The translations under genes were made by a program, and so were the position numbers. DNA of 64,000 nt, from the NCBI RefSeq assembly GCF_000172975.1, contig NZ_ABTR02000001.1:62001-126000 (forward strand), given 5' to 3'. The notes below the pieces were generated by a model. The model was not told the DNA's origin. It did no database searches and saw nothing but the letters and a program-made list of their open reading frames with translations. This DNA comes from Dethiosulfovibrio peptidovorans DSM 11002. GTDB lineage: Bacteria > Synergistota > Synergistia > Synergistales > Dethiosulfovibrionaceae. The stretch's first letter is position 1; every line of letters begins with the position of its first letter. Of this stretch, positions 29,341 through 38,582 are shown one piece after another.

Positions 29341-30876
29341 ATGTCACGTGTCGCAATCAAAGGATCAGCTTACTGTCTCCAGCATACCCCTGAGCTGGGA
29401 CTCCACTACGGCAACACTCCCTACGTCGAGCGCCATTCTCACGGCGAGTCCGAGTACCTCAAGAAGCTCCCTGAGCACGCTCAGAGTTTTGAGGAGGCCA
29501 AGGACTACGCCCCCAACATGGCCTATATAGGCACACTTCCCCTCGAGGACCTGGAAAATCAGGCCAAGCCCATGTACGAAAACCGCCTTTCCGGCGCCGA
29601 CCGCTACGGAAAGTTCGGAGAGATAATGCCCGAGGACGAGTTCATCGGACTCATGGATATATGCGACGTATTCGACCTCGTATGGCTTGAGAAAGACTTC
29701 GCCGCATCGGTGAAGAAAAAACTCTCCAGCCACAAGTTCATGACCGAATCCATGCTGGCCCGTCTGGAGGAAGGCAGAGACGGAGCGGAGATAGAGGCCG
29801 ACTGCGACGAAAAACACGGTGCCCTTCCCCTCTATTTCGACGGTAAGGTCGTTGGCTGCGTCAGAAGGGGACACGAGGTCGACGAGAACCTCAGCGCCCA
29901 CGTCCTTTTGGAGAACATCGCCAGCAAAGCCAGCGCGGTACTATCTCTCCTACACCTCCTGCAGAACACAGGGATGAAGGCCGAGGACGTAGACTTCGTC
30001 ATAGAGTGCTCCGAGGAGGGAGCCGGAGACATGTGTCAGAGGGCCGGAGGAAACTTCGCCAAGGCAATAGCCGAGATAGTGGGCTGTAAAAACGCCAGCG
30101 GATGCGACGTCAGAGGATTCTGTGCCGGACCGGTCAACGCCATGATAGCAGGAGCGTCCCAGGTCGCCGCGGAGGCTCGCTCCAACGTTGTCGTCCTCGC
30201 AGGAGGAGCGGTTCCCAAGCTATACATGAACAGCAAGGACCACGTTAAGAAGGAACTCCCCGCCCTGGAGGACTGTCTCGGAAGCTTTGCCGTTTTGATC
30301 ACCCCCTGCGACGGAGTCAGCCCGGAGATGCGTCTAGACGCCATAGGCAAGCACACAGTCGGAGCCGGAGCCTCTCCTCAGGCCGTAACCCAGGCTCTTA
30401 CCTGGGAGCCACTCCAGAAGGTCGGTCTCGACCTGGCCGACGTCGATAAGTTCGGGGCTGAGCTTCACATACCGGAGATAACCCTTCCTGCCGGAGCGGG
30501 AGACGTTCCTATGGCAAACATAAAGATGATCGCTGCTCTTGCCGTGATGAAGAAGTCCATAGAAAAGGCCGACATGATGAACTTCGTCAAGGAGAAGGGG
30601 CTTCCCGGATTCGCCCACACACAGGGACACATCCCTGCCGGTGCACCCTTCATAGGCCAGGCAGCCGAATGGATAAAGGACGGGAAGATAAAGAGGGCCA
30701 TGATAATAGGAAAAGGAAGTCTTTTCCTCGCCAGACTGACCAACCTGGCCGACGGAGCGTCCTTCCTGATCGAGACGCCCGCCTCTGCCGATTCCGTGGC
30801 GGCGGTGAGCAAGGACGACGTCAAGAACATACTTCTGGAGGCCCTCTCCGAGATCTCCGATTCCCTGACGAAGTAA
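29341..30876 (+). CDS. grdC: Glycine/betaine reductase complex component C, beta subunit
   Basis: Component C converts the Se-carboxymethyl group on GrdA to an acetyl thioester and then acetyl phosphate, conserving energy. The 511-aa protein begins MSRVAIKGSAYCLQHTPELG and keeps the cysteine-rich FVIECSEEGAGDMCQRAGG and CDVRGFCAGPVNAMIAGA segments of the GrdC family, which resembles FabH-like thiolases. The ATG at 29341 follows an AAGGAGG site. It is paired with grdD and is the only GrdC in the window, so both component B systems probably depend on it. Confidence 0.95.
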   Translation: MSRVAIKGSAYCLQHTPELGLHYGNTPYVERHSHGESEYLKKLPEHAQSFEEAKDYAPNMAYIGTLPLEDLENQAKPMYENRLSGADRYGKFGEIMPEDEFIGLMDICDVFDLVWLEKDFAASVKKKLSSHKFMTESMLARLEEGRDGAEIEADCDEKHGALPLYFDGKVVGCVRRGHEVDENLSAHVLLENIASKASAVLSLLHLLQNTGMKAEDVDFVIECSEEGAGDMCQRAGGNFAKAIAEIVGCKNASGCDVRGFCAGPVNAMIAGASQVAAEARSNVVVLAGGAVPKLYMNSKDHVKKELPALEDCLGSFAVLITPCDGVSPEMRLDAIGKHTVGAGASPQAVTQALTWEPLQKVGLDLADVDKFGAELHIPEITLPAGAGDVPMANIKMIAALAVMKKSIEKADMMNFVKEKGLPGFAHTQGHIPAGAPFIGQAAEWIKDGKIKRAMIIGKGSLFLARLTNLADGASFLIETPASADSVAAVSKDDVKNILLEALSEISDSLTK

Positions 30877-30895
30877 ACAGGAAGGGGTATAACCT

Positions 30896-32044
30896 ATGTC
30901 TGACGTTAAAAAACTGATCGGCGGAGCCCTTTCGGAAATAGTCGAGGCGGCCCGCACCGGTGGTCCTAGGGTAAAAGTTGGACTGATGGCTCACGGAAGC
31001 GAGCACGGCCCGGAGGAGCTCGCCATAGGCGGAAGGCTGGCTCAACAGAACAACCAGGGCGTTCAGGTGGTCATGATAGGCCCCAAGGTCGAGGGATACG
31101 AAGATCTTCAGTGGATCGAGACCGATCCCTGCGACGCCGACATCGCCAAGGCAATGGAAACCGCCATATCTGACGGAACCATAGCGGGAGCGGTGGCGCT
31201 CCACTACCCCTTCCCCATGGGAGTTACCACCATCGGAAGGGTGCTGACCCCGGCGAAGGGCAAGGACATGATAGTAGCCTCCTCCACCGGCACATCCGCC
31301 ATAAACAGGGTCGAGGCCATGATAAGAAACGCCATCTACGGCATAGCCACGGCCAAGGCGGTGGGCAAAGCCAACCCGACGGTGGGGATACTGAACGTAG
31401 AGGGAGCCCAGCTGGTATTCAAGGCCCTCAACAAGCTCAAGGAAAACGGCTACGACATCACCTTCGGAGAGAGCCTAAGAGCCGACGGAGGGTCGGTCCT
31501 CAGAGGCAACGACATACTAGCCGGAGCGGTAGATGTCTGCGTATGCGACACCCTCACAGGCAACGTCCTGATGAAGATGTTCTCCTCCTTCAACACCGGA
31601 GGATCCTACGAAGCCCTCGGATGGGGTTACGGCCCCTCCGCAGGGGAGGGATGGAGTAAGGTAATATCCATCATCTCCAGGGCATCCGGAGCTCCCGTCA
31701 TAGCCAATGCGGTGGCATACAACGGGGAGGTCGCCAAGGGAGGCCACTCGGAAAAGGTCGCTTCCGAGGTGGCTGCGGCGAAGAAGGCCGGACTCGAGGA
31801 CATAATAAAGGGCGTACTTCCCAAGCCGGAATGCTCCGAGGAAATCGTGGCACCTCCGGCAGAGCCTACCGACGAGGAAATCCACGGAGTGGACGTCCTC
31901 TCCATAGAGGACGCTGTAAGAGAGCTCTGGAAAAACAAGATCTATGCGGAATCGTCCATGGGATGCACCGGACCGGTGGTCAAACTGCCGGGCAAACACA
32001 TGGAAAAGGCCAAAAAGCTACTCGCACAGGCCGGATACCTGTAA
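30896..32044 (+). CDS. grdD: Glycine/betaine reductase complex component C, alpha subunit
   Basis: GrdD releases the acetyl group as acetyl phosphate; it resembles the PlsX/phosphotransacetylase fold. The 382-aa protein contains KVGLMAHGSEHGPEELA near the start and a late SSMGCTGPVVKLPG with Cys357, close to the position of the Cys reported as essential in GrdD. A GGAAGGGG site precedes the ATG 20 bases after grdC. A strong terminator follows. Confidence 0.94.
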   Translation: MSDVKKLIGGALSEIVEAARTGGPRVKVGLMAHGSEHGPEELAIGGRLAQQNNQGVQVVMIGPKVEGYEDLQWIETDPCDADIAKAMETAISDGTIAGAVALHYPFPMGVTTIGRVLTPAKGKDMIVASSTGTSAINRVEAMIRNAIYGIATAKAVGKANPTVGILNVEGAQLVFKALNKLKENGYDITFGESLRADGGSVLRGNDILAGAVDVCVCDTLTGNVLMKMFSSFNTGGSYEALGWGYGPSAGEGWSKVISIISRASGAPVIANAVAYNGEVAKGGHSEKVASEVAAAKKAGLEDIIKGVLPKPECSEEIVAPPAEPTDEEIHGVDVLSIEDAVRELWKNKIYAESSMGCTGPVVKLPGKHMEKAKKLLAQAGYL

Positions 32045-32060
32045 ACACTCCAAAAAAGAC

Positions 32061-32090
32061 AAAAAGGGCCTCCTGAGGAGGCCCTTTTTG
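32061..32090 (+). terminator. Rho-independent terminator after grdCD
   Basis: AAAAAGGGCCTCC and GGAGGCCCTTTTTG form a perfect stem around TGA, ending in a T-run. Confidence 0.9.
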
Positions 32091-32154
32091 TATGGAATCC
32101 CCCGTCGATACTGTGATATAGTGACGAAGACAAGGATCAAAGGAGGGAACTCAT

Positions 32155-33378
32155 ATGAAATCGACTACAGATAGGATAAAGGAACTGATCGAGGCCACAA
32201 GAGAACGCTGTATGGAGCATTACCGCCACATACATCGTCACCCTGAACTCAGCTACCAGGAGGAGAAAACGGCGGCATACGTAGCCCAGGTACTCGAGAA
32301 ACTACCTATGGACGAGATCAAAAAAAGAGTAGGGGGATACGGTCTCACCGCTCTCCTCAAGGGGAATCGTCCCGGACCGGTAGTGGCTCTCAGGGCAGAC
32401 ATGGACGCACTGAACATTCAGGAAGAGACGGGAGTCCCCTTCGCCTCCGAAAACCAGGGGGTCATGCACGCCTGCGGACACGACTCCCACACTGCCATGC
32501 TCCTGACCGCGGCGGAAGTGCTCTGCTCAATGAAGGAAAACCTGGCGGGAGCGGTTAAATTCGTGTTCCAGCCCGCCGAGGAGATGACTCCTCGAGGAGG
32601 GGCCCAGGGAATGATAGAGGACGGAGCTCTCGAAAACCCCAAGGTCAACGCAATAATAGGCATCCACGTATGGCCGACCCTGGCGACCGGCACGATGGGA
32701 ATACAGTCCGGAGCGGTATCGGCATCGTCCGATCACCTCAAACTTACGGTCACAGGCAAATCCTGCCACGGATCCATGCCAAACCAGGGAGTGGACGCCA
32801 TAGTCGCAGGATCGTCGGTCGTCATGGCATTACAGACAATAGTGTCCAGAAACGTAAGCCCCCACGAGGCAGCTGTCATAACCCTGGGGACTGTCAACGG
32901 AGGGGACCGCTATAACATCGTGCCCAGCAGAGTGGACTACGACGGAACGGTGAGATGCTTCAGCCAGGAGATTCACGAAAAGCTACCTTGTTGGATCGAG
33001 AGAACCGCCACCCACGCGGCACAGGCTATGGGAGCGGAGGTGAAGATCGACTACCAAAAGGGCTACCCCTCCACCATGAATCACCCTGAGATAGTCGAGA
33101 TATGCAGAAACGCGGCGGAGAAAATCCTCCCCGAAAACGGCGTGCTACCCCCTCTACCGGTTCCTCCCGGAGGCGAGGACTTCGCCTTCTACACCCTGAA
33201 GGTCCCAGCTACCTTCGCCTGGCTCGGATGCCGCCCCGAGGGAGTCTCTCCGGAAGACATGCCTGCTCTGCACAACGATAAATTTCTGCCCGACCCTAAG
33301 AGCTTCCCCTTGGGAGTAAGCTATCTGGTACAAAGCGCCGTTGACCTCTTGGAGACGCCTTTGGAGGATATAAAATGA
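32155..33378 (+). CDS. M20D amidohydrolase (N-acyl amino acid / hippurate hydrolase type)
   Basis: This is a zinc-dependent hydrolase of N-acyl or peptide amide bonds, 407 aa. The metal ligands are visible: HRHPELSYQEEKT, MHACGHDSHTAMLL and FQPAEEMTPRGGAQGMIEDG. A dimerisation domain interrupts the catalytic domain (about residues 185-300), and the late GGEDFAFY supplies the last ligands. GGAGGGAA precedes the ATG. It is translationally coupled (ATGA) to a second M20 gene. Coming right after grdCD, it could release glycine from N-acylglycines, but the substrate is not readable. Confidence 0.92.
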   Translation: MKSTTDRIKELIEATRERCMEHYRHIHRHPELSYQEEKTAAYVAQVLEKLPMDEIKKRVGGYGLTALLKGNRPGPVVALRADMDALNIQEETGVPFASENQGVMHACGHDSHTAMLLTAAEVLCSMKENLAGAVKFVFQPAEEMTPRGGAQGMIEDGALENPKVNAIIGIHVWPTLATGTMGIQSGAVSASSDHLKLTVTGKSCHGSMPNQGVDAIVAGSSVVMALQTIVSRNVSPHEAAVITLGTVNGGDRYNIVPSRVDYDGTVRCFSQEIHEKLPCWIERTATHAAQAMGAEVKIDYQKGYPSTMNHPEIVEICRNAAEKILPENGVLPPLPVPPGGEDFAFYTLKVPATFAWLGCRPEGVSPEDMPALHNDKFLPDPKSFPLGVSYLVQSAVDLLETPLEDIK

Positions 33379-34655
33379 CAACGGCTAAAAAAGAGATCCT
33401 CTCCCGTATGATCGAAAGGCGCAGAGACTTCCATCGCTATCCGGAGACGGGATGGGCCGAGTTCAGGACGACCGCCGCCATCGCCACTATTATGGAATCC
33501 CTCGGATGGGAAATCCAATTCGGAGGAGACTTCGTAGACCCCGAAACGGTCATGGGAAGAACCATAGACCCCGAGGCCGAGATGAAACGAGCGATATCTC
33601 AGGGGGCGGACCCGTCCATGGTGAAGAGGACCGGAGGCTACACCGGCCTGAGCGCAGAACTGGATACAGGGCGCCCTGGCCCCATCACCGCCCTGAGATT
33701 CGACATAGACTGCGTCGACACCGACGAATCCCACGCATCGGATCATCTCCCGGTCCAGGAGGGCTTCCGATCCCAAAACCCCGGATGGATGCACGCCTGC
33801 GGTCACGACGGACACACAGCCCTCGGACTGGCCTTGGCCGAAACCCTGACCGCCGAGAGAGGAAATCTTTCGGGCAAGATACGGCTGCTCTTCCAGCCAG
33901 CAGAGGAAGGAGTCCGAGGAGGGTACGCCATGACCCAATCGGGACTTCTTGACGACGTGGACCGATTCGTGGCCCTCCATCTGGGACTGGGCCAGCCGAC
34001 GGGAACGATCTTCGGAGGGGTAAGAGGGTTCCTCTGCACCACCAAATTCGACGTGGACTACACCGGCTCCGGGGCCCATGCCGGAGGAGAGCCCGAGAAG
34101 GGGAAAAACGCACTCCTCGCGGCAGCGACAGCGGCTCTGAACCTCCACGCCATAGCCCCCCACTCTGGAGGGGTAACCAGGCTCAACGTGGGGGTCCTCA
34201 ACGCCGGAGAGGGAAGAAACGTAGTTCCTCCCAAAGCCCACATGAAGATAGAGACCAGAGGAGAGACCAACGAAATAGCAAGCTACGTCTACGACAGAGC
34301 GATGCAAGTCCTCTCCGGAGCAGCTTCAATGTACGACGTAGGTATTTCCGTGGCAAAACGGGGAGAATCCATAGTAGCTGAAAGCGACCCGGAACTGGCC
34401 GATCTGGTGGTCCAAGCGGCTAAAAGCGTCCCCGACGTCTCCTCAGCCGAGAGATTCCGCAGAATGGCCGGAAGCGACGACGCCTGCTGGATGATGCAGC
34501 GAGTGCAGAGCAAGGGTGGTCTGGCCACGTATATAGGACTGGGAGCCACCACCGCCGCAGGACATCATAACGATCGATTCGATTTCGACGAAAAGGCTCT
34601 GCCCATAGGTCTGGACCTCCTGGAAAAACTCACTCTTAAACTAAACAAAATTTAA
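33375..34655 (+). CDS. M20D amidohydrolase, AbgA-like
   Basis: This second M20 hydrolase, 426 aa, is most like the AbgA branch (p-aminobenzoyl-glutamate hydrolase subunits), with a long insertion between RRRDFHRYPETGWAEFRTT and the DIDC segment. The metal motif is MHACGHDGHTAL, then FQPAEEGVRGG. The C-terminal region has GSDDACWMM in place of the usual GGEDF. Its ATG overlaps the stop of the first M20 gene, so they form a pair. The two proteins are diverged, not a recent duplication. The substrate is unknown. Confidence 0.9.
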   Translation: MTTAKKEILSRMIERRRDFHRYPETGWAEFRTTAAIATIMESLGWEIQFGGDFVDPETVMGRTIDPEAEMKRAISQGADPSMVKRTGGYTGLSAELDTGRPGPITALRFDIDCVDTDESHASDHLPVQEGFRSQNPGWMHACGHDGHTALGLALAETLTAERGNLSGKIRLLFQPAEEGVRGGYAMTQSGLLDDVDRFVALHLGLGQPTGTIFGGVRGFLCTTKFDVDYTGSGAHAGGEPEKGKNALLAAATAALNLHAIAPHSGGVTRLNVGVLNAGEGRNVVPPKAHMKIETRGETNEIASYVYDRAMQVLSGAASMYDVGISVAKRGESIVAESDPELADLVVQAAKSVPDVSSAERFRRMAGSDDACWMMQRVQSKGGLATYIGLGATTAAGHHNDRFDFDEKALPIGLDLLEKLTLKLNKI

Positions 34656-34666
34656 AACATCAATAA

Positions 34667-34704
34667 AGCAGGGACTCCGATTTTATTCGGAGTCCCTGCT
34701 TCTT
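34667..34704 (+). terminator. Rho-independent terminator after the M20 pair
   Basis: Arms at 34667-34680 and 34687-34700 form a 14-bp perfect stem around TTTTAT, followed by TCTT. Confidence 0.85.
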
Positions 34705-34731
34705 GAGGTGAAATATAACTAAAGCACCTCC

Positions 34732-34771
34732 TTGACAAACCGTGTTACCTAAGTTAGTCTAATCGAACTAA
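34732..34771 (+). promoter_or_regulatory. Promoter overlapped by a DtxR-like operator
   Basis: TTGACA (34732-34737) and TAGTCT (34755-34760) have a 17-base spacer. The sequence TTAGTCTAATCGAACTAA (34754-34771) covers the -10 and is imperfectly palindromic, resembling the boxes bound by iron- or manganese-dependent DtxR-family repressors. Confidence 0.5.
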
Positions 34772-34863
34772 ATGGAACGACTAAGCCACAAGGGAGGTGA
34801 GCTTTGATTATCAATAAGCTTATGTCGTCAAAAATTGACAGACTAAAATAGGGAGGATATAAA

Positions 34864-35661
34864 ATGTTCTGCTTCGACAAGAAAAAGGTCTACTCCGTTT
34901 TTATGGTAGCTGCCATCTGCGTCGCCACGACGGCGACCGGTGCTCAGGCTCACGATTTCTGGGTAAACGCCCATGACCCCGAGGGAAGCACGATCAAAGC
35001 GGATATCGCCTACGGCCACGACTTCCCTAATCCCGAGACTATCCCGGACGGGAGAACTCATCTGTTCAACCCTCTCTATCTCGTAACCCCTGAAGGTAAC
35101 GTGGACATGGTTCAATCCGGAGAGAACTTCTCCTATACGGTGGAGAAAAAGCTGGACAAAGGCAGCTATATCGTGGCTGGAACCTATAAGCCCACTTACT
35201 GGTCGAAAGGCCCCGACGGAACCTGGACACAGACCAACAGAAAACAACGTCCCGACGCGGTTCACGCCGAAGAAGCCATAATGTACGCAAAAACCATCCT
35301 CAACGCAAACGGATCTCAGGACGAGAGCCTTATAACCAAGCCCCTCGGGCACAGGCTCGAGATCGTTCCTCTTAAGAATCCGGCGAAGGTCCATGCCGGA
35401 GAGACCTTCCCCGTTCAGGTTCTTCTCGACGGCAACCCCCTCAAACTGGCCAAGCTGGAGGCGACATTCGACGGTTTCTCCAGCAACAAGGAGCACAAGG
35501 CCTTCGTAGGACGCTGCGATCTCAAGGGAAGAATCGACATCGTGACCCTAAAAGACGGTTACTGGTTCAGCGAGGTCACCCACATCATAGAAAACGAGGA
35601 CAAATCGATCTGTGACGAGGTAATCCTGGTAGCCACCCTGACCTTCGAGGTAGAGAAATAA
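34864..35661 (+). CDS. DUF4198 secreted protein, possible metal-uptake component
   Basis: The 265-aa protein has a signal peptide (about residues 1-30, ending GAQAHD) and then the family hallmark HDFWV. DUF4198 proteins are extracytoplasmic and often encoded with nickel, cobalt or iron transporters. No transporter is beside it here. The upstream promoter carries a DtxR-like site, consistent with metal control. A GGGAGGA site precedes the ATG. The next feature is tRNA-Glu. Confidence 0.8.
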   Translation: MFCFDKKKVYSVFMVAAICVATTATGAQAHDFWVNAHDPEGSTIKADIAYGHDFPNPETIPDGRTHLFNPLYLVTPEGNVDMVQSGENFSYTVEKKLDKGSYIVAGTYKPTYWSKGPDGTWTQTNRKQRPDAVHAEEAIMYAKTILNANGSQDESLITKPLGHRLEIVPLKNPAKVHAGETFPVQVLLDGNPLKLAKLEATFDGFSSNKEHKAFVGRCDLKGRIDIVTLKDGYWFSEVTHIIENEDKSICDEVILVATLTFEVEK

Positions 35662-35710
35662 CCGTTGCAAAAGGCGAGAACCTGTTATAAAATACTTTTC
35701 GTCCAAGCAC

Positions 35711-35786
35711 GGTCCCTTCGTCTAGTGGTCTAGGACGCCGGGTTCTCAGCCCGGTAACAGGGGTTCGAACCCCCTAGGGACTGCCA
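35711..35786 (+). tRNA. tRNA-Glu (anticodon CTC)
   Basis: A full cloverleaf of 76 bases with encoded CCA: acceptor GGTCCCT pairs with AGGGACT (one G-T pair), the D-arm lies in TCGTCTAGTGG, and the anticodon stem CCGGG/CCCGG frames loop TTCTCAG. The T-arm is GGGGTTCGAACCCC. Anticodon CTC reads GAG. Confidence 0.97.
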
Positions 35787-35798
35787 TATGAAAGTTGG

Positions 35799-35832
35799 AG
35801 AGGTCGGATTTTTCCGACCTCTATTTTTTTTC
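35799..35832 (+). terminator. Terminator after tRNA-Glu
   Basis: AGAGGTCGGA and TCCGACCTCT form a 10-bp stem with a TTTT loop, followed by a long T-run. Confidence 0.9.
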
Positions 35833-35940
35833 CAACATGTTATCAAGGATAAGACCTACGATATTTCTATTGATTCAACTTGTTCGATAGGATAGCATCC
35901 TCTTATAGCCAGCGCTAAAAGGGCTGATCGGAGGTAGGAG

Positions 35941-36903
35941 ATGGACCGGGAGATAAGGATAAACGAAATAGACGGCTTCGCCATAGGGCATGATCAGGAC
36001 ATCCAGGGAGCCACTGGACTCACCGTGATCATCTGTCCCGAAGGCGCCTCTGCAGGAGTCGACGTCAGGGGCGGAGCCCCGGGAACCAGGGAGACCGACC
36101 TGCTGAACCCCACCAACCTGGTAGACAGGGTACACGCCGTGATGCTGGCGGGTGGAAGCGCGTTCGGACTGGACGGAGCCTCGGGCATCATGAGATACCT
36201 TGAGGAAAAGGGCATCGGTTTCGACGTAGGGGTTACCAAAGTTCCCATAGTCTGCGGAGCGGTACTGTTCGACCTGACAGTGGGAGATTGGAGAGCTCGC
36301 CCCGACGGAGAGATGGGATACAGAGCCTGTCTTAACGCCTCAAACCGAAGCTGCCCGAGAGGAAACGTAGGTGCCGGAACGGGAGCCACAGTAGGAAAGA
36401 TACTCGGCATGGAAAGAGCCGTTAAAGGCGGTCTGGGAACCTGTGCCGTCCAGACAGGAGACGTGAAGATAGGCGCCATCGTCGCGGTAAACTGTCTCGG
36501 AGACGTGATCGATCCATCTGACGGAACAGTCGTGGCCGCTTGCAGGACCGACTCGGGACCAGGTAACACAGAGGATATTTTAAGCCACTCCTTGGGAGAC
36601 AAGAAAAACCTTTTCGCCTGCAACACCACCATAGGTGCTATACTGACGAACGCCGAGCTGACAAAAGCCCAGGCGACAAAGGTAGCGTCCATGGCCCAGA
36701 ACGGATTCGCCAGAACCATGAGACCTGCCCACACCCTTTTCGACGGAGACACCATATTCACAATGGGAACCGGCGAGGTTCAGTCGGACATCAGCTCCCT
36801 GGGAGCGATCGCAGCCAGGGTTATGGAGAGAGCCGTGATCGACGGAGTCAGATCGGCCCGAGATCTTTGCGGAGTACCTTCAGCAACCGGAGAGCATCTC
36901 TAA
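35941..36903 (+). CDS. P1-family (DmpA-like) aminopeptidase
   Basis: This is an N-terminal nucleophile peptidase of family S58, 320 aa, expected to self-cleave into two chains and remove N-terminal residues from small peptides. Recognisable parts are TGLTVIICPEGASAGVDVRG, the AVMLAGGSAFGLDGASG core and the self-cleavage region NTTIGAILTNAELTK (about residues 229-243), where the threonine pair supplies the nucleophile. GGAGGTAGGAG precedes the ATG. The substrate may be D- or beta-aminoacyl peptides; this is not resolved. Confidence 0.88.
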   Translation: MDREIRINEIDGFAIGHDQDIQGATGLTVIICPEGASAGVDVRGGAPGTRETDLLNPTNLVDRVHAVMLAGGSAFGLDGASGIMRYLEEKGIGFDVGVTKVPIVCGAVLFDLTVGDWRARPDGEMGYRACLNASNRSCPRGNVGAGTGATVGKILGMERAVKGGLGTCAVQTGDVKIGAIVAVNCLGDVIDPSDGTVVAACRTDSGPGNTEDILSHSLGDKKNLFACNTTIGAILTNAELTKAQATKVASMAQNGFARTMRPAHTLFDGDTIFTMGTGEVQSDISSLGAIAARVMERAVIDGVRSARDLCGVPSATGEHL

Positions 36904-36918
36904 AAAATAAGGGATTTC

Positions 36919-36933
36919 GGAGGCTCAGCCTCC
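36919..36933. terminator. Short hairpin between convergent genes
   Basis: GGAGGC and GCCTCC form a 6-bp stem around TCA between the P1 peptidase and the YjfB-like gene, within a longer imperfectly paired stretch (GGGATTTCGG / CCAAAACCCC). Confidence 0.5.
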
Positions 36934-36952
36934 AAAACCCCTATGCTTTGGA

Positions 36953-37126
36953 CTAGGCCTGGATATCCAGATTACCTCCGAGTCCCATGGAGGCCATCAT
37001 CTCCTGGAGCATCTGCCCCTGGGTCTCGGCAAGATCCATGGCCTTTTTCTGAACGGCAAAACCGACCTTGACGGCGGTTTCCGCCTGCTTCATTCCAGAC
37101 ACGCTCTGAACCATACCCATATCCAT
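36953..37126 (-). CDS. YjfB-family putative motility protein
   Basis: This 57-aa protein begins MDMGMVQSVSGMKQAETAVKVG and continues VGFAVQKKAMDLAETQGQMLQEMM, the pattern of YjfB-like small proteins often associated with flagellar regulons. It is probably helical, with no membrane segment. The ATG at 37126 follows AGGAGG at normal spacing; a GTG three codons upstream is less likely. No flagellar genes are in the window. Confidence 0.75.
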   Translation of the reverse strand: MDMGMVQSVSGMKQAETAVKVGFAVQKKAMDLAETQGQMLQEMMASMGLGGNLDIQA

Positions 37127-37210
37127 GTGCCTCACCTCCTAAAAAGGGTTCGTCCCACTATCTGTTTCGGATATAACCGAAAGGAACATAACCCAACCTC
37201 GTAGGGGGGC

Positions 37211-38572
37211 TCAAATCTCCTCGAGTATTCTGAAGAGAGCGTCCTTGAAACACTCGCTCAAGGTAGGATGAGGGTGAACTGTATAGGCCACCTCTTTTAC
37301 GGTCAACCCTCTGTCGACCGCTAATGCCGCCTCTGATATCAGAGTGGCCGCCTCGGGGCCTATTATGTGGACACCCAACATCCTGCCGCTTTCTCGATCG
37401 GCCAGAACCTTTACGAATCCGTCGGAACGATCCATGGCCAGAGCCATACCGTTGGCGACGAAGAACACCCTGCCCACCACGAACTCCAGACCTCTCTCCA
37501 TGGCCTCCTCCTCGGTGAGCCCTACTGAAGCTATCTCGGGGTCGAAGAAGATACAGGATGGAATTGCGTCGGGGTTTATCCTGTATTCCCTGCCAGCCAT
37601 GTGCTCCACCGCGGATAAAGCCTGATATTCCGCCAGGTGAGCCAACATCGCTCCGCCGGTACAGTCGCCTACGGCGTAGACTCCCGGTACCGAGGTTTCC
37701 ATGAATTCGTCTACAGTGATACCCTTATCGGAAAAAGCTATGCCACTCTCCTCCAAGCCGTACCCCTTCAGGATCGGGACCATGCTGGCCGCCAATATGA
37801 GCCTGTCGCAGCCGATCTCCATCGACTCACCCTGGGCTTCTCCGAATACGGTCAGCCTGCCGTCCTCCCGAGCGACCTTTTCGATGCGAAAGAAATCCAC
37901 GGTGGGTATCTTCCTTTTTTTGACCAGTTGATTGACCTTCTTCTTTATCTCGCCGTCGCTGCGTCGAAGGATCTGATCCGAGTGTTTGAGCAAGGTCACT
38001 TCCTTGCCCATCTCCTTCAATATGCAGGCAAGCTCGACAGCAATGACCCCGGCACCTACGACGGCGACCGACTCGGCCCCGTCCTCGAAGGAAGGATCCC
38101 AGAGGGCTCTGTCCGTGACCGCCCAGTCGCCTCCGACGATCCCTTCAAGATCGCTTCCGGGAAAACTCAGAGGCCGAGACATAGCCCCCACCGCGATCAA
38201 AAGCCTCTTGGACTCCAGGACGACCTCGCCTTTTTCAGTGGTCACGGAAAGTCTTTTGACATCTTGAGACACGTCCGTTATACGCCCCTCTCCCTCTATC
38301 ACATCGACGGAGGAGCGATTCATAAGGGTGGAAACTCCCTTTCGGAGTTTATCCACAACCTTCTCCTTTTTCTCCCACATGGCATCCAGGGAACCAAGCT
38401 TTCCGACCACGTCGGAATAGTAGGATTTAGTCGGGATACAGCCTCTGTTGAGACAGGTTCCCCCCAGTCGGTCCTTCTCCACCAGCGCGGTCTTGAATCC
38501 CTCTCGGGAGGCGAGCTCGGCAGCTCTGTAGCCGCCGGGCCCTCCTCCCAGGATAACGAGGTCGTAAATCAT
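37211..38572 (-). CDS. lpd: Dihydrolipoyl dehydrogenase (glycine cleavage L-protein)
   Basis: This flavoprotein reoxidises lipoyl groups with NAD+. The 453-aa product begins MIYDLVILGGGPGGYRAAEL and has the redox pair Cys40/Cys45 in GGTCLNRGCIPTKS, an NAD-binding AVVGAGVIAVELA motif, and a C-terminal HPHPTLSE active-site segment. The ATG at 38572 has an AAGGAG site; the frame extends further upstream without homology. Its place as the last gene of the gcv operon identifies it as the glycine cleavage L-protein. Confidence 0.94.
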   Translation of the reverse strand: MIYDLVILGGGPGGYRAAELASREGFKTALVEKDRLGGTCLNRGCIPTKSYYSDVVGKLGSLDAMWEKKEKVVDKLRKGVSTLMNRSSVDVIEGEGRITDVSQDVKRLSVTTEKGEVVLESKRLLIAVGAMSRPLSFPGSDLEGIVGGDWAVTDRALWDPSFEDGAESVAVVGAGVIAVELACILKEMGKEVTLLKHSDQILRRSDGEIKKKVNQLVKKRKIPTVDFFRIEKVAREDGRLTVFGEAQGESMEIGCDRLILAASMVPILKGYGLEESGIAFSDKGITVDEFMETSVPGVYAVGDCTGGAMLAHLAEYQALSAVEHMAGREYRINPDAIPSCIFFDPEIASVGLTEEEAMERGLEFVVGRVFFVANGMALAMDRSDGFVKVLADRESGRMLGVHIIGPEAATLISEAALAVDRGLTVKEVAYTVHPHPTLSECFKDALFRILEEI

Positions 38573-38582
38573 ATAACGCTCC

